From contig CAWIZE010000007.1 in NCBI GenBank assembly GCA_963840545.1, positions 62,001 to 126,000 on the forward strand: DNA of 64,000 nucleotides, read 5' to 3'. Position 1 is the first letter of the stretch. Every line of letters starts with the position of its first letter. This document shows positions 41,211 through 49,200 of this stretch, piece by piece. Both the position numbers and the translations under genes were made by a program. Below the pieces are notes generated by a model, which saw only the letters and a program-made list of their open reading frames with translations, was not told the origin of the DNA and did not search any database. The DNA comes from JAKAWQ01 sp963840545 (GTDB lineage: Bacteria > Pseudomonadota > Alphaproteobacteria > Acetobacterales > Acetobacteraceae).

Positions 41211-41726
41211 CTAGGTCGATTTTTCCCCTCCGGCGGGGGCGACGCGGCCGAGGAATTCGGCGAGCCTCGGCGCCCATTTCCCCCAGTCCATCCCCGAGGC
41301 GAGGTGGCCGAGCAGGGCGCGCTCGGCAGCGACGATGTCGCCCACCGAGATATCCGGGAAGGTGGGGCCGTAGGGCCGCCCGGTGGCGGGGTTGACGCTC
41401 GCCGGCCCGGTCGAGCCGTAGGAGGAGCCGATCATGTTCGGGCGGATGACGAAGAAGCGATCGGTGTCGATCGCCGCGCCGGGCCCGACGAGGCCGGACC
41501 ACGAGCCTTCGCCCGCGTGGGAGCCCAAGGGGCCAGGGGGCTCGATCATCCGCGGGCCGGAGCTGTCGCCGTGGGTGACCAGCACCGCATTGCGCCGGTC
41601 CGGCGCGAGGCGGCCGCGGGTGAGGGCGGCGACCGACATGTCGGCCAGCACCTCGCCGTTCTCGAGGCGAAGGTCGCCGATCGAAGTCCTCGGGAGCGTC
41701 ATCGGCGCGGCGGGAGCATCGTTCAC
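41211..41726 (-). pseudogene. MetX-like acyltransferase with a large internal deletion
   Basis: A 171-residue frame from GTG 41726 (AAGGAAG upstream). The N-terminal 140 residues match homoserine O-acetyltransferase-type alpha/beta hydrolases: A-V-L-V-T-H-G, S-W-S-G-L-V-G-P-G-x-A-I-D-T-D-R-F-F-V, S-S-Y-G-S-T-G-P and A-A-x-R-A-L-L-x-H-L. Where the nucleophile block G-P-S-Y-G-G should follow, the frame instead jumps to a W-x-K-W-A-P-x-L-x-x-F-L end like the family's C-terminus. About 150-200 residues, including the catalytic Ser, Asp and His, are missing, so activity is not expected. Confidence 0.65.
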
Positions 41727-41745
41727 GCGTGTCTTCCTTTCCTTG

Positions 41746-42486
41746 TCAGAGATCGATCCAGGAGAGGTGCCCGCCCTTGCCGGCGCCCGTATCCAGGAAC
41801 ACCGCCATGCCGCCCGCCTCGTTGCGGCGGACATAGGGGCGGCCGTCGCGGCTGCGGCAATCATGGCCGCAATAGACGGTGAGGCCGGGCGGAATCCGGT
41901 CGACCCAGCGCAGGCTCCGCTCAGGATAGCCGTCCGGCTGGGTGCGGCCGGTCGGCTGGCCATAGAGGGCGCGGGCGAGGAGCGGCGGCGCCGGCCCTTC
42001 GATCGGCGCCGCCGGCGGCGGCTCGAGCAGCATCCCGGGATCGAAGGCGGCATGGACGAAGAAATGCGCGCCCGCCAGGAGCCAGGCCGGGGCGCGGGCG
42101 ATCGCCGCCCGCGCGCGCTCGGCGAGCGTCGGATCGAGTGCAGCAAGCGTCGCCGCGAGCGCGGAATCCCGTCGCACCTGGCGCCCGGCAAGCGCGCGCG
42201 CGAGCTTCAGGTCATGGTTGCCGAGGAGGAAAAGCCCGCGCCCGGCCGCGAGCAGCTCCAGCATCCGCGCGAGCGCGCCCGGGCTGTCGGGGCCGTGGTC
42301 GGTGAGGTCGCCGAGCTGGACCAGGAACCGCTCGGTCGCCGCCGCGGCGGCGAAGCCGCGCGCGTCGCCGTGAACGTCGCCCACGACACGGATCCGGCGC
42401 TCCGCCGGGCGAATGGGCGGAGGCGCCTCCTCCTCGTTCGTCCCGTCCGCCGTGGCGCGGTCGAGGGCAGGGGGGCTTGCCGGCAC
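41746..42486 (-). CDS. Calcineurin-like metallophosphoesterase
   Basis: A 246-residue phosphoesterase. Metal motifs are in order: V-G-D-V-H-G-D near residue 35, L-G-D-L-T-D-H-G near 58, G-N-H-D near 89, and later H-A-A and C-G-H-D blocks. This arrangement fits the Ser/Thr-phosphatase or diadenosine-tetraphosphatase-like branch. GTG 42486 opens the frame. The first 25 residues are an unstructured Pro-rich lead. The stop is 19 bp before the MetX-like remnant. The substrate is not predictable. Confidence 0.85.
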   Translation of the reverse strand: MPASPPALDRATADGTNEEEAPPPIRPAERRIRVVGDVHGDARGFAAAAATERFLVQLGDLTDHGPDSPGALARMLELLAAGRGLFLLGNHDLKLARALAGRQVRRDSALAATLAALDPTLAERARAAIARAPAWLLAGAHFFVHAAFDPGMLLEPPPAAPIEGPAPPLLARALYGQPTGRTQPDGYPERSLRWVDRIPPGLTVYCGHDCRSRDGRPYVRRNEAGGMAVFLDTGAGKGGHLSWIDL

Positions 42487-42494
42487 GCGCCTCT

Positions 42495-42560
42495 TTACGG
42501 GCGCGCGCGGACGGCGATCCGCGCTCCGAAGGCGATGAAGACGGCGCCGGCTGATCTGCC
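42495..42560 (-). pseudogene. Possible C-terminal scrap of a LysE-type exporter
   Basis: A 22-codon minus-strand stretch reads A-G-A-V-F-I-A-F-G-A-R-I-A and ends in a stop. It resembles the last helix of LysE/RhtB amino acid exporters. Nothing of the rest of the gene is visible in the 215-bp gap. Weak evidence. Confidence 0.3.
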
Positions 42561-42701
42561 CGTGGGGGTCGAGGCGCAGGGCATGGCATTCCCCCTCGTT
42601 CTTTCCGGGGGCGAGGCAGGCGGCCCCGCCGCTGCGGCGAGCCTATCGCGAATGGGCGGACGCGTCCAAGCCACGCGTCCAAGCCGCTCCGGCGCGCGCG
42701 G

Positions 42702-43847
42702 TCAGACGGTGGCGACGGGGCAGGCGGGGGCGCTGGTGGCGCCGGGCAGGCGGAGCGGCGGGGCGGTGAGCAGGAAGCGGAAGCGGCCATGCGCGCGCAG
42801 CCAGTCGGCGAGCTCGGCCAGGTGCCAGAGCTCGCCGATCGCAATGCCGAGCTTGAACAGGCAGTGCTCGTGCAGCGGCTGGGCGGGACCGGGGGCGCGC
42901 AGCGCCGAGACGACGGCAGCGCGCGGGGCCTCGATGCTGATATGGTCGGTCGCGATCGCAACGACGCCGCTCCGGGTGATCCATTTCAGCAGCTCGGGAT
43001 CCTGTCCGTCGAGCACGGCGCAGGCATCGCGGAGCGATGGATCGGGTGCGACGCCGGCGCGCGCGAGGCGGCGATCCATGCCGGTGCGGAGGCAGAGGAT
43101 GTCGCCTTCCTCGAGCGCCACGCCGTCGGCCTTCATGATGGCCTGGAGCTGCTCGCCGCCGACCCTGACGCGTTGATGGCCGAAATGCCGGTGCAGATCG
43201 ACCAGCACGCCGCGGCCCTGCACGCAGGTCTCGGCGATGGTGGCGATCGAGAGGGCGGTGGCGCCGAGCGCGCCCTGGGTGCCGTGCCCGGTCTCGGGAT
43301 CGACGATCCGGTGGCCGTTATAGAACACGCGCTCCGGGATGTTGTCGCCGTCCGCATCGAAGAGCGCGCCGCGATAGGCGAGGCCCTCCCAGTGCGTGGC
43401 ATATTGGGGGTAGAGCAGGACCGCCTCGTCGGACCGCACGTCGGTGCGCGAGGGATCGTCGCATTCCATCGCCAGATTGAAGGTGATGCGGCCATTCCTG
43501 ACCACGGGATGGAAGGTGGGCGGAAGGCCGCTGCGGGTGAACGCTTTGCCGCCGGGGCAATCGAGCGGCAGGCTGAGGCAGAAGGCGATGCCCTCGCGCA
43601 CTTCGGCGGCGGCGTTGCGGCGCCGCTCGGCGGTGATGAGGTTGAGGCGCCCTTGCTGGTCATCCGCGCCGAAGGCGCCCCAGTTGGCCCCGGGCGGGCG
43701 GTTCTTCCAGCGCGGCCGCCCCCCCGGGACGCCCGGCGCGCCCTGGTCGACCCTGCGCGGCAACGGGGGGAAGGGTCGGGAGGAAGGGACCGGCGCGGCG
43801 TCCGGCCCGTCCCTGCCCAGGTTCCACAACCTGCGGCTGTGACTCAT
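42702..43847 (-). CDS. Cyclase family protein (kynurenine-formamidase-like), duplicate copy 1
   Basis: A 381-residue member of the cyclase (PF04199-type) metal-dependent hydrolase family. The conserved metal block normally reads T-H-x-D-x-x-x-H; here it reads T-H-W-E-G-L-A-Y (about residue 155), so Asp is replaced by Glu and the last His by Tyr. The paralogue at 52967 keeps D and H. The rest is well conserved, for example V-Q-G-R-G-V-L-V-D-L and E-E-G-D-I-L-C-L-R-T-G-M. The first 45 residues differ from copy 2 because the duplication starts inside the frame. Hydrolase activity is doubtful; binding or altered chemistry is possible. Confidence 0.82.
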   Translation of the reverse strand: MSHSRRLWNLGRDGPDAAPVPSSRPFPPLPRRVDQGAPGVPGGRPRWKNRPPGANWGAFGADDQQGRLNLITAERRRNAAAEVREGIAFCLSLPLDCPGGKAFTRSGLPPTFHPVVRNGRITFNLAMECDDPSRTDVRSDEAVLLYPQYATHWEGLAYRGALFDADGDNIPERVFYNGHRIVDPETGHGTQGALGATALSIATIAETCVQGRGVLVDLHRHFGHQRVRVGGEQLQAIMKADGVALEEGDILCLRTGMDRRLARAGVAPDPSLRDACAVLDGQDPELLKWITRSGVVAIATDHISIEAPRAAVVSALRAPGPAQPLHEHCLFKLGIAIGELWHLAELADWLRAHGRFRFLLTAPPLRLPGATSAPACPVATV

Positions 43848-44156
43848 CGCCGCCTGCGCTCCCCGGCGCCGGCACGATCGAACTCGGCCTGCGGCAGCAG
43901 GCGGGCGGCCCTCATTTTCCGAAATCCCCCTGTCCTACTATATTATTTCAAATTCGATATTGATACGCATTACATTACAGACGCGGCGATATGGGTCAAT
44001 AACTATTTCGCCCATCAGCAAAGAGACGGAGTAGGCTAAATTTTGAGATGAAACCTGTCTTTTAATACATTCCTGGCTGCCATAACCAGACAATGCCGCT
44101 TCCGCCCCCTGCTTCGGCGCCCCCTGCTTCGGCGCCCCCGGCTTCGGCGCGCGCGG
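43848..44156. other. AT-rich gap between the duplicated cyclases
   Basis: No gene seen. Bases about 43915-44060 are strongly AT-rich, unlike their surroundings, and sit upstream of copy 1 on its strand, so a promoter or regulator site is likely. The stretch GATATTGATACGCATTAC (43956-43973) vaguely resembles a Fur-type hexamer array but is not a clear match. Confidence 0.4.
44105..44149. repeat. 15-bp tandem repeat (3 copies) at the duplication junction
   Basis: CCCCCTGCTTCGGCG at 44105-44119 and 44120-44134, and a one-base variant at 44135-44149. It abuts the start of duplicate segment 2 at 44146. Confidence 0.85.
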
Positions 44157-45359
44157 TCAGACGGTGGCGACGGGGCAGGCGGGGGCGCTGGTGGCGCCGG
44201 GCAGGCGGAGCGGCGGGGCGGTGAGCAGGAAGCGGAAGCGGCCATGCGCGCGCAGCCAGTCGGCGAGCTCGGCCAGGTGCCAGAGCTCGCCGATCGCAAT
44301 GCCGAGCTTGAACAGGCAGTGCTCGTGCAGCGGCTGGGCGGGACCGGGGGCGCGCAGCGCCGAGACGACGCCAGCGCGCGGGGCCTCGATGCTGATATGG
44401 TCGGTCACGATCGCGGCGACGCCGCTCCTGGTGATCCATTTCAGCAGCTCGGGATCCCGTCCGTCGAGCACGGCGCAGGCATCGCGGAGCGCCGGATCGG
44501 GTGCGACGCCGGCGCGCGCGAGGCGGCGATCCATGCCGGTGCGGAGGCAGAGGATGTCGCCTTCCTCGAGCGCCGCGCCGTCGGCCTTCATGATGGCCTG
44601 GAGCTGCTCGCCGCCGACCCTGACGCGTTGATGGCCGAAATGCCGGTGCAGATCGACCAGCACGCCGCGGCCCTGCACGCAGGTCTCGGCGATGGTGGCG
44701 ATCGAGAGGGCGGTGGCGCCGAGCGCGCCCTGGGTGCCGTGCCCGGTCTCGGGATCGACGATCCGGTGGCCGTTATAGAACACGCGCTCCGGGATGTTGT
44801 CGCCGTCCGCATCGAAGAACGCGCCGCGATAGGCGAAGCCCTCCCAGTGCGTGGCGTATTGGGGGTGCAGCAGGACCGCCTCGTCGGACCGCACGTCGGT
44901 GCGCGAGGGATCGTCGCATTCCATCGCCAGGTTGAAGGTGATACGGCCGTTCCTGACCACGGGATGGAAGGTGGGCGGAAGGTTGCTGGGGTCGAGCGCT
45001 CGGCCGCCGGGGCAATCGAGCGGCAGGCTGAGGCAGAAGGCGATGCCCTCGCGCACCTCGGCGGCGGCGTTGCGGCGCCGCTCGGCGGTGATGAGGTTGA
45101 GGCGCCCTTGCTGGTCATCCGCGCCGAAGGCGCCCCAGTTGGCCCCGGGCGGGCGGTTCTTCCAGCGCGGCCGCCCCCCCGGGACGCCCGGGACGCCTGG
45201 GACGCCCGGCGCGCCCTTCACGGTCTCGGCAAGCGGCAGGGCAGGCGAGGGCGGCGCATCGATGCGCGGTGAGCGGCGCCGCGGCGCTCCGCTGCAAGCC
45301 CGCTTGCCGCTCACGGCCGGGCGGAGCCGCGGGATGCAACCCGGGACGTGCGGACCCAA
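44157..45359 (-). CDS. Cyclase family protein (kynurenine-formamidase-like), duplicate copy 2
   Basis: Nearly identical to copy 1 over the catalytic domain, with the same altered metal block (T-H-W-E-G-F-A-Y). The up-to-400-residue frame begins at ATG 45359, but the first 65 residues are low-complexity and unlike copy 1. GTG at about 45221 (before K-G-A-P-G-V-P) is an equally good start. A G-V-P tripeptide is repeated by the 9-bp expansion. Most differences to copy 1 fall in one patch (K-A-F-T-R-S-G against R-A-L-D-P-S-N), which suggests local gene conversion or selection on a substrate loop. Confidence 0.8.
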   Translation of the reverse strand: MGPHVPGCIPRLRPAVSGKRACSGAPRRRSPRIDAPPSPALPLAETVKGAPGVPGVPGVPGGRPRWKNRPPGANWGAFGADDQQGRLNLITAERRRNAAAEVREGIAFCLSLPLDCPGGRALDPSNLPPTFHPVVRNGRITFNLAMECDDPSRTDVRSDEAVLLHPQYATHWEGFAYRGAFFDADGDNIPERVFYNGHRIVDPETGHGTQGALGATALSIATIAETCVQGRGVLVDLHRHFGHQRVRVGGEQLQAIMKADGAALEEGDILCLRTGMDRRLARAGVAPDPALRDACAVLDGRDPELLKWITRSGVAAIVTDHISIEAPRAGVVSALRAPGPAQPLHEHCLFKLGIAIGELWHLAELADWLRAHGRFRFLLTAPPLRLPGATSAPACPVATV

Positions 45360-45585
45360 GAGGTTCGTCGGCCGGCCATCTTTCCCCGAAAACCCGCGAA
45401 ATAGCTGCGCGATTTCTCTGTTCGCCGTTGCAGCAAGAACATCACGCCGGCAGGAATGGTGTCAACGATGATTTCATATCAAATTTTAGAGACGATAAAG
45501 TTACTATAAAGAGATAACAGAATCTTTTTGGATTTTCCGGATCGCCTGTAACACGTGGCGTCCACCCCCGCGCCGCCGGCGGAGA
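45360..45585. other. Gap between TRAP permease gene and cyclase copy 2
   Basis: 226 bp without a gene. Bases about 45470-45535 are AT-rich (several TATA-like stretches), comparable to the island before cyclase copy 1. It probably carries the promoter that separates the cyclase pair from the transporter operon. Confidence 0.4.
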
Positions 45586-46890
45586 TCAGAGACGGGCCGC
45601 GTGGGCGGGAAGCCAGAGCGCGAGGCCGGGGAACAGCACCAGCAGCACGAGCAGGACGAACATGATGACGTGGAACGGAACGGTGCCGAGAACCACGTCG
45701 GCGAGCCTGCCGTCCCACACGCTCTGGATCACGAAGAGGTTGATCCCGATCGGCGGCGAGATCTGGCCGAGCTCGACGAACATGACCAGGATGACGCCGA
45801 ACCAGATCGGGTCGATGTGATAGGCGGCAAGCGCGGGATAGAGCACCGGAACCGTGATCACGATCATGCCGATGCTCTCGATGAAGCAGCCGAGCACCGT
45901 GTAAAGGCAGAAGAGCGCGGCGAAGAAGCCGAGCTGGCCGAGATGCAGCCCGACCAGCCAGGCGGTGACGGTCTCGCCGATGCCGGCGAGGCCGATCGCA
46001 TAAGCGTAGATGTAGGCTGCATAAATGATGAAGAGGATGTTGCCCGAGATGCGGATGCTGCGGTCGAGCGAGTGGAGGAGCGTGCGCCACGAGAGATCGC
46101 CCCAGATCGCGGAGATGACGATGGCGACGACGCTGCCGACCGCCGCCGCCTCCACCGGTGTCGCGATGCCGAGATAGATCGAGCCCATGGTGCCGGCGAT
46201 CAGCACGACGAAGGGGAGGATGTCGGCGATGCCGCCGAGCAGCTCCGCAAGCGACGACGGCCCGCTCTCCCGCGGCCCCGGCGCGCCGCCGAACTTCGCC
46301 CGGCCGCCGATGAAGAGCATGAACATCGCCGAGAGGAGCAGGCCGGGAACCACGCCGGCCATGAAGAGCTTGGCGACCGAGAGCTCGGTGAAGGCCGAGT
46401 AGATGATCATCGCCACACTCGGGGGGAAGAGGATGCCGAGCGTGCCGCCGGCGGCGAGCGAGCCCGCCGCCATCCGCCGGTCATAGCCGCGCGCCACGAG
46501 CTGCGGCAGCGCGACGCCGCCGATCGAGGCGGCGGTCGCGACGCTCGATCCCGTCATCGCCGCGAACAGCGCGCAGCCGACGATGTTGGTCTGCAGGAGG
46601 CCGCCCGGCAGCACGGAGACGATCTTGGCGAGCCCGCCATAGATGCGCCGGCTCACGCCGCTGCCCTGCATCACCTCGGCAAGGAAGATGAAAAGCGGGA
46701 TCGCGGTCAGCGTGAAGCTGTCCATGCTTCCCCAGGTCGCCATCCCGAGGCCCCGGAGCACCGGCAGCCCGCCCTGCAGCAGGAGATAGACGATGCCGGG
46801 GACGGCGATCGCGAAGGGCACCGCGAAGCCGCCCGCCAGCAGCCCGAGGAAAAGGACGAACGAGACGAGCATCTCCAAAGGGGGGCTCAT
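45586..46890 (-). CDS. dctM: TRAP transporter large permease subunit (DctM)
   Basis: A 434-residue inner-membrane protein with about 12 hydrophobic segments, the sodium-coupled transport subunit of a TRAP system. Family landmarks are seen: A-A-M-T-G-S-S-V-A-T-A near residue 110, L-A-A-G-G-T-L-G-I-L-F-P-P-S near 145, A-T-P-V-E-A-A-A-V-G near 245, and I-S-P-P-I-G-I-N-L-F-V near the end. ATG 46890 follows GGAGGGAAGAAG. It is the last transporter gene of the minus-strand operon, 26 bp after dctQ. Confidence 0.94.
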   Translation of the reverse strand: MSPPLEMLVSFVLFLGLLAGGFAVPFAIAVPGIVYLLLQGGLPVLRGLGMATWGSMDSFTLTAIPLFIFLAEVMQGSGVSRRIYGGLAKIVSVLPGGLLQTNIVGCALFAAMTGSSVATAASIGGVALPQLVARGYDRRMAAGSLAAGGTLGILFPPSVAMIIYSAFTELSVAKLFMAGVVPGLLLSAMFMLFIGGRAKFGGAPGPRESGPSSLAELLGGIADILPFVVLIAGTMGSIYLGIATPVEAAAVGSVVAIVISAIWGDLSWRTLLHSLDRSIRISGNILFIIYAAYIYAYAIGLAGIGETVTAWLVGLHLGQLGFFAALFCLYTVLGCFIESIGMIVITVPVLYPALAAYHIDPIWFGVILVMFVELGQISPPIGINLFVIQSVWDGRLADVVLGTVPFHVIMFVLLVLLVLFPGLALWLPAHAARL

Positions 46891-46916
46891 CGCGCTTCTT
46901 CCCTCCGCGCCAAGGC

Positions 46917-47444
46917 TTAGGCCTGCGCCCGCATCCGGCCGAGGCGCCGCAGGATCGCGCGGGCGAGCGTGAACGACGTCGCCGCCATGCCGATCGGCAT
47001 CACCAGCTGCGGGATCCAGAGCGGGGTCATCAGCAAAGTCGGCGCCGTCGTCTCGAGGTTGGCCGAGCTGGCCACGAGCACGCTGACCTCCCACAGCACC
47101 GCGAGCGAGAAGACCAAGGCAAGGAGATCGAAGCCGAGCAGCACGCCCTCCCGGAGCCGCCCGGGCAGCCGGTCGAGGAGAAAGGTGACGCGGTGGAACG
47201 AGCCGTGGGAGATGCAGAGCGGCAGGCTCAGGAATGTCAGGACGACCAGGAGGTATCCGCCGTACTCGTCCGAAAGGTAGAACGAGAAATTGAAGAGGTT
47301 GCGGGTGACCAGCTCGAGATCGATGATCACGATCAGGGCGGCGAGGGCGAGCCGGCAGAGCATGCGGCAGAGGAACTCGACCGGCCCCTCGGGAAGGACC
47401 GGCTCGAAGCTCCTGGCGGTGCCCGGCGCGTCCCCCTCGCTCAT
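46917..47444 (-). CDS. dctQ: TRAP transporter small permease subunit (DctQ)
   Basis: A 175-residue protein with four hydrophobic segments. V-T-R-N-L-F-N-F-S-F-Y-L-S-D-E-Y near residue 47 is the family's conserved N-terminal motif, and L-L-D-R-L-P follows the second helix. It pairs with DctM. ATG 47444 begins the conserved part; the frame is open upstream through the end of the DUF4387 gene. It lies between DUF4387 and dctM in the same operon. Confidence 0.9.
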   Translation of the reverse strand: MSEGDAPGTARSFEPVLPEGPVEFLCRMLCRLALAALIVIIDLELVTRNLFNFSFYLSDEYGGYLLVVLTFLSLPLCISHGSFHRVTFLLDRLPGRLREGVLLGFDLLALVFSLAVLWEVSVLVASSANLETTAPTLLMTPLWIPQLVMPIGMAATSFTLARAILRRLGRMRAQA

Positions 47445-47475
47445 CAGAGCCTCGCCCGCGCCCGCGCGCGCCTCC

Positions 47476-47814
47476 TCAGCCCGGCACGGCGAGCCCGAGC
47501 AGCGGGGCGTATTGCTGCCCGCCATAGACGTCGCTGTCGAGCTTCGAGCCGGAGCTCTGCGGGCGGGGAAAGCTCACCTTGATCGCCAGCGCCGCGTCAT
47601 GGTTGACGACGATCACAGAGGCGGGGTCGCGGCGGAACATCGCCGCGACCGCCGGCTTGTTGATCACGCCGGCGTCGCGCACCCGCCGGTAGGTCGGCTC
47701 GTTCTCGAACATCACGTCGAAGGTGAGCCAGAACGGGCCCGCGTTCTTCGAGCGCACCAGGATCGCGAGATCGCCCAAGGTCGTCGTGGCGGTGGTCGTG
47801 GCGGTGGCGGCCAT
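47476..47814 (-). CDS. DUF4387 family protein, copy 1
   Basis: A 112-residue protein of unknown function. Conserved pattern seen: I-L-V-R-S-K-N-A-G-P-F near residue 19, D-V-M-F-E, a central V-N-H-D-A-A-L-A-I-K-V-S-F-P-R-P, and D-V-Y-G-G-Q-Q-Y-A-P-L-L at the C-terminus. It starts 4 bases after the AtuA stop, so it is translationally linked. The pairing of AtuA and DUF4387 occurs twice in this operon, which suggests an obligate two-protein unit. Confidence 0.88.
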   Translation of the reverse strand: MAATATTTATTTLGDLAILVRSKNAGPFWLTFDVMFENEPTYRRVRDAGVINKPAVAAMFRRDPASVIVVNHDAALAIKVSFPRPQSSGSKLDSDVYGGQQYAPLLGLAVPG

Positions 47815-47818
47815 GAGC

Positions 47819-49183
47819 TCAGACCTCCTCGAATTCGGTGCGGAAGAGAGAATGCGGGCTGTCCGGCACGAGCACGTGGTTGAGGTGGAACTCGTAGACC
47901 GGGCCGCGGTCGATCTCGGCCGGCGAATAGGGGAAGGCGACGCCGGAGATCAGCCCGTGCCATTTCGCGATCGGGTTGTGCACCGCCATGTGCGAGAGGC
48001 TGGTGGCGATCGTCCGCGAGAGCTCCTGGGATTCGCTGATCACGTCCCAGAGGATGAAGGCCTCGTGGCCGTCGATGCGCGGGGTGGGCTCGAGCGCGCC
48101 CATGACGCCGTCGCGGCCATAGACGCGCGTCACGATCTCGTATTTGCGGTTGCCGATGGTCCGCAGCAGCCGGGCGCGGATGTTGCGGTCGAGCTGCTCG
48201 AGCCACTCGTCCATCTCGGCCAGGATATAGGGATCGCGCACCGCGCCGGGCACGATCGTCGAATAGCCGGCCTGCCGCGTGCCCTCGAGCTTGATGGTGT
48301 AGCCGTTCTCGCCGGCCACGAAGCGCGAGCCCGAGACGCGCACGGCGCGCTCGGAGATCTCCTCGTAGCGCGCCTCGCGGGTATAAAGCGTCCCCGAGGG
48401 CTCGACCAGCGCGAAGGGGTCGGCGTTCTCATAGAGGGTGTGGGAGGCGATGCTCTGCGCCGAGCAGCGATAATCCTCGCGCAGGGGGAAGACGTCGAAG
48501 CTCTCCTCGTGCAGCACCGCCATCATGCTGTCGGGAGCGAGCCGCTGGGTGACCGCGGCGGCCCCGCATTCGAGGATCTTCGCCATGTGCCACACGACAC
48601 CGGGAGCGAAGCCCTTGAGCAGCGGCAGGGCGGCGAAGACGGAGGTGTCGCTGCTGCGGCCGGCGATGACGACATCGGCGCCGTCCTGGAACGCCTTCTG
48701 GATCGGCTCGACGCCCATCATCGCGACGATGTGCAGCGACTCCTCCACCATCGCCTCGGTGAGCGGCGCGCTCGGCGCCAGCGGGCGCGAGCGGCCGGCG
48801 CGCAGGTGGCGGAGCACCGTCTCCTTGTCGAGCTCGGAATGGATCACCGCCATGCGGAAGTGGAGCCGGTTCTCGCGCGCGATCTCGCGCACCAGCCCGA
48901 CCATGGTGGCGAGCGTCGCATCCGATCCGGCGGTGCCGGCCGAGCCGATCACCACCGGCAGCTTCTTCGGCACCGCGCGCGTGAGGATCGCCTCGACATC
49001 GCGCTTCATCGCCGGGTGCGAGAAATGCGAGCCGCCGCGGGCGAGATAGCTCGGCCCGCCATCGGTCGAGCCGGCATCGCAGCCGATCATCCCGGCCCCG
49101 AGCGCGATCGCCTTGTCGAGGGACTCGGGCTGGAATCCGGAGCCGAGCATCCCGGTTGCGGAAACGACGGAGAACGACGGCAT
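47819..49183 (-). CDS. AtuA-like (DUF1446) protein, DUF4387-linked, copy 1
   Basis: A 454-residue relative of AtuA. It opens V-V-S-A-T-G-M-L-G-S-G-F, followed by I-G-C-D-A-G-S-T-D-G-G-P, G-S-A-G-T-A-G-S-D, A-G-R-S-S-D-T-S-V-F, and L-Y-E-N-A-D-P-F. No small C-terminal ferredoxin-like domain is attached, and DUF4387 takes that place downstream. ATG 49183 has AGGAGAAGG upstream. Function is not established; CoA-ester hydration, or isomerisation of a hydroxy acid, would fit AtuA lore. It follows the SMP-30 gene by 17 bp in the operon. Confidence 0.85.
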   Translation of the reverse strand: MPSFSVVSATGMLGSGFQPESLDKAIALGAGMIGCDAGSTDGGPSYLARGGSHFSHPAMKRDVEAILTRAVPKKLPVVIGSAGTAGSDATLATMVGLVREIARENRLHFRMAVIHSELDKETVLRHLRAGRSRPLAPSAPLTEAMVEESLHIVAMMGVEPIQKAFQDGADVVIAGRSSDTSVFAALPLLKGFAPGVVWHMAKILECGAAAVTQRLAPDSMMAVLHEESFDVFPLREDYRCSAQSIASHTLYENADPFALVEPSGTLYTREARYEEISERAVRVSGSRFVAGENGYTIKLEGTRQAGYSTIVPGAVRDPYILAEMDEWLEQLDRNIRARLLRTIGNRKYEIVTRVYGRDGVMGALEPTPRIDGHEAFILWDVISESQELSRTIATSLSHMAVHNPIAKWHGLISGVAFPYSPAEIDRGPVYEFHLNHVLVPDSPHSLFRTEFEEV

Positions 49184-49200
49184 CGAACCTTCTCCTTGCC

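Larger units (their letters stand above)
42691..45217. repeat. Direct duplication of about 1.05 kb carrying the cyclase gene
   Basis: Segments 42691-43744 and 44146-45217 are nearly identical. The second is 18 bases longer because a GGGACGCCC unit (43726) is triplicated there (45181-45207). Both copies begin GGCGCGCGCGGTCAGACGG and end at GGCGCGCCC, and the flanks differ completely. The 401-bp spacer is unique. About 14 of 335 encoded residues differ, concentrated in one short patch. Confidence 0.9.
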
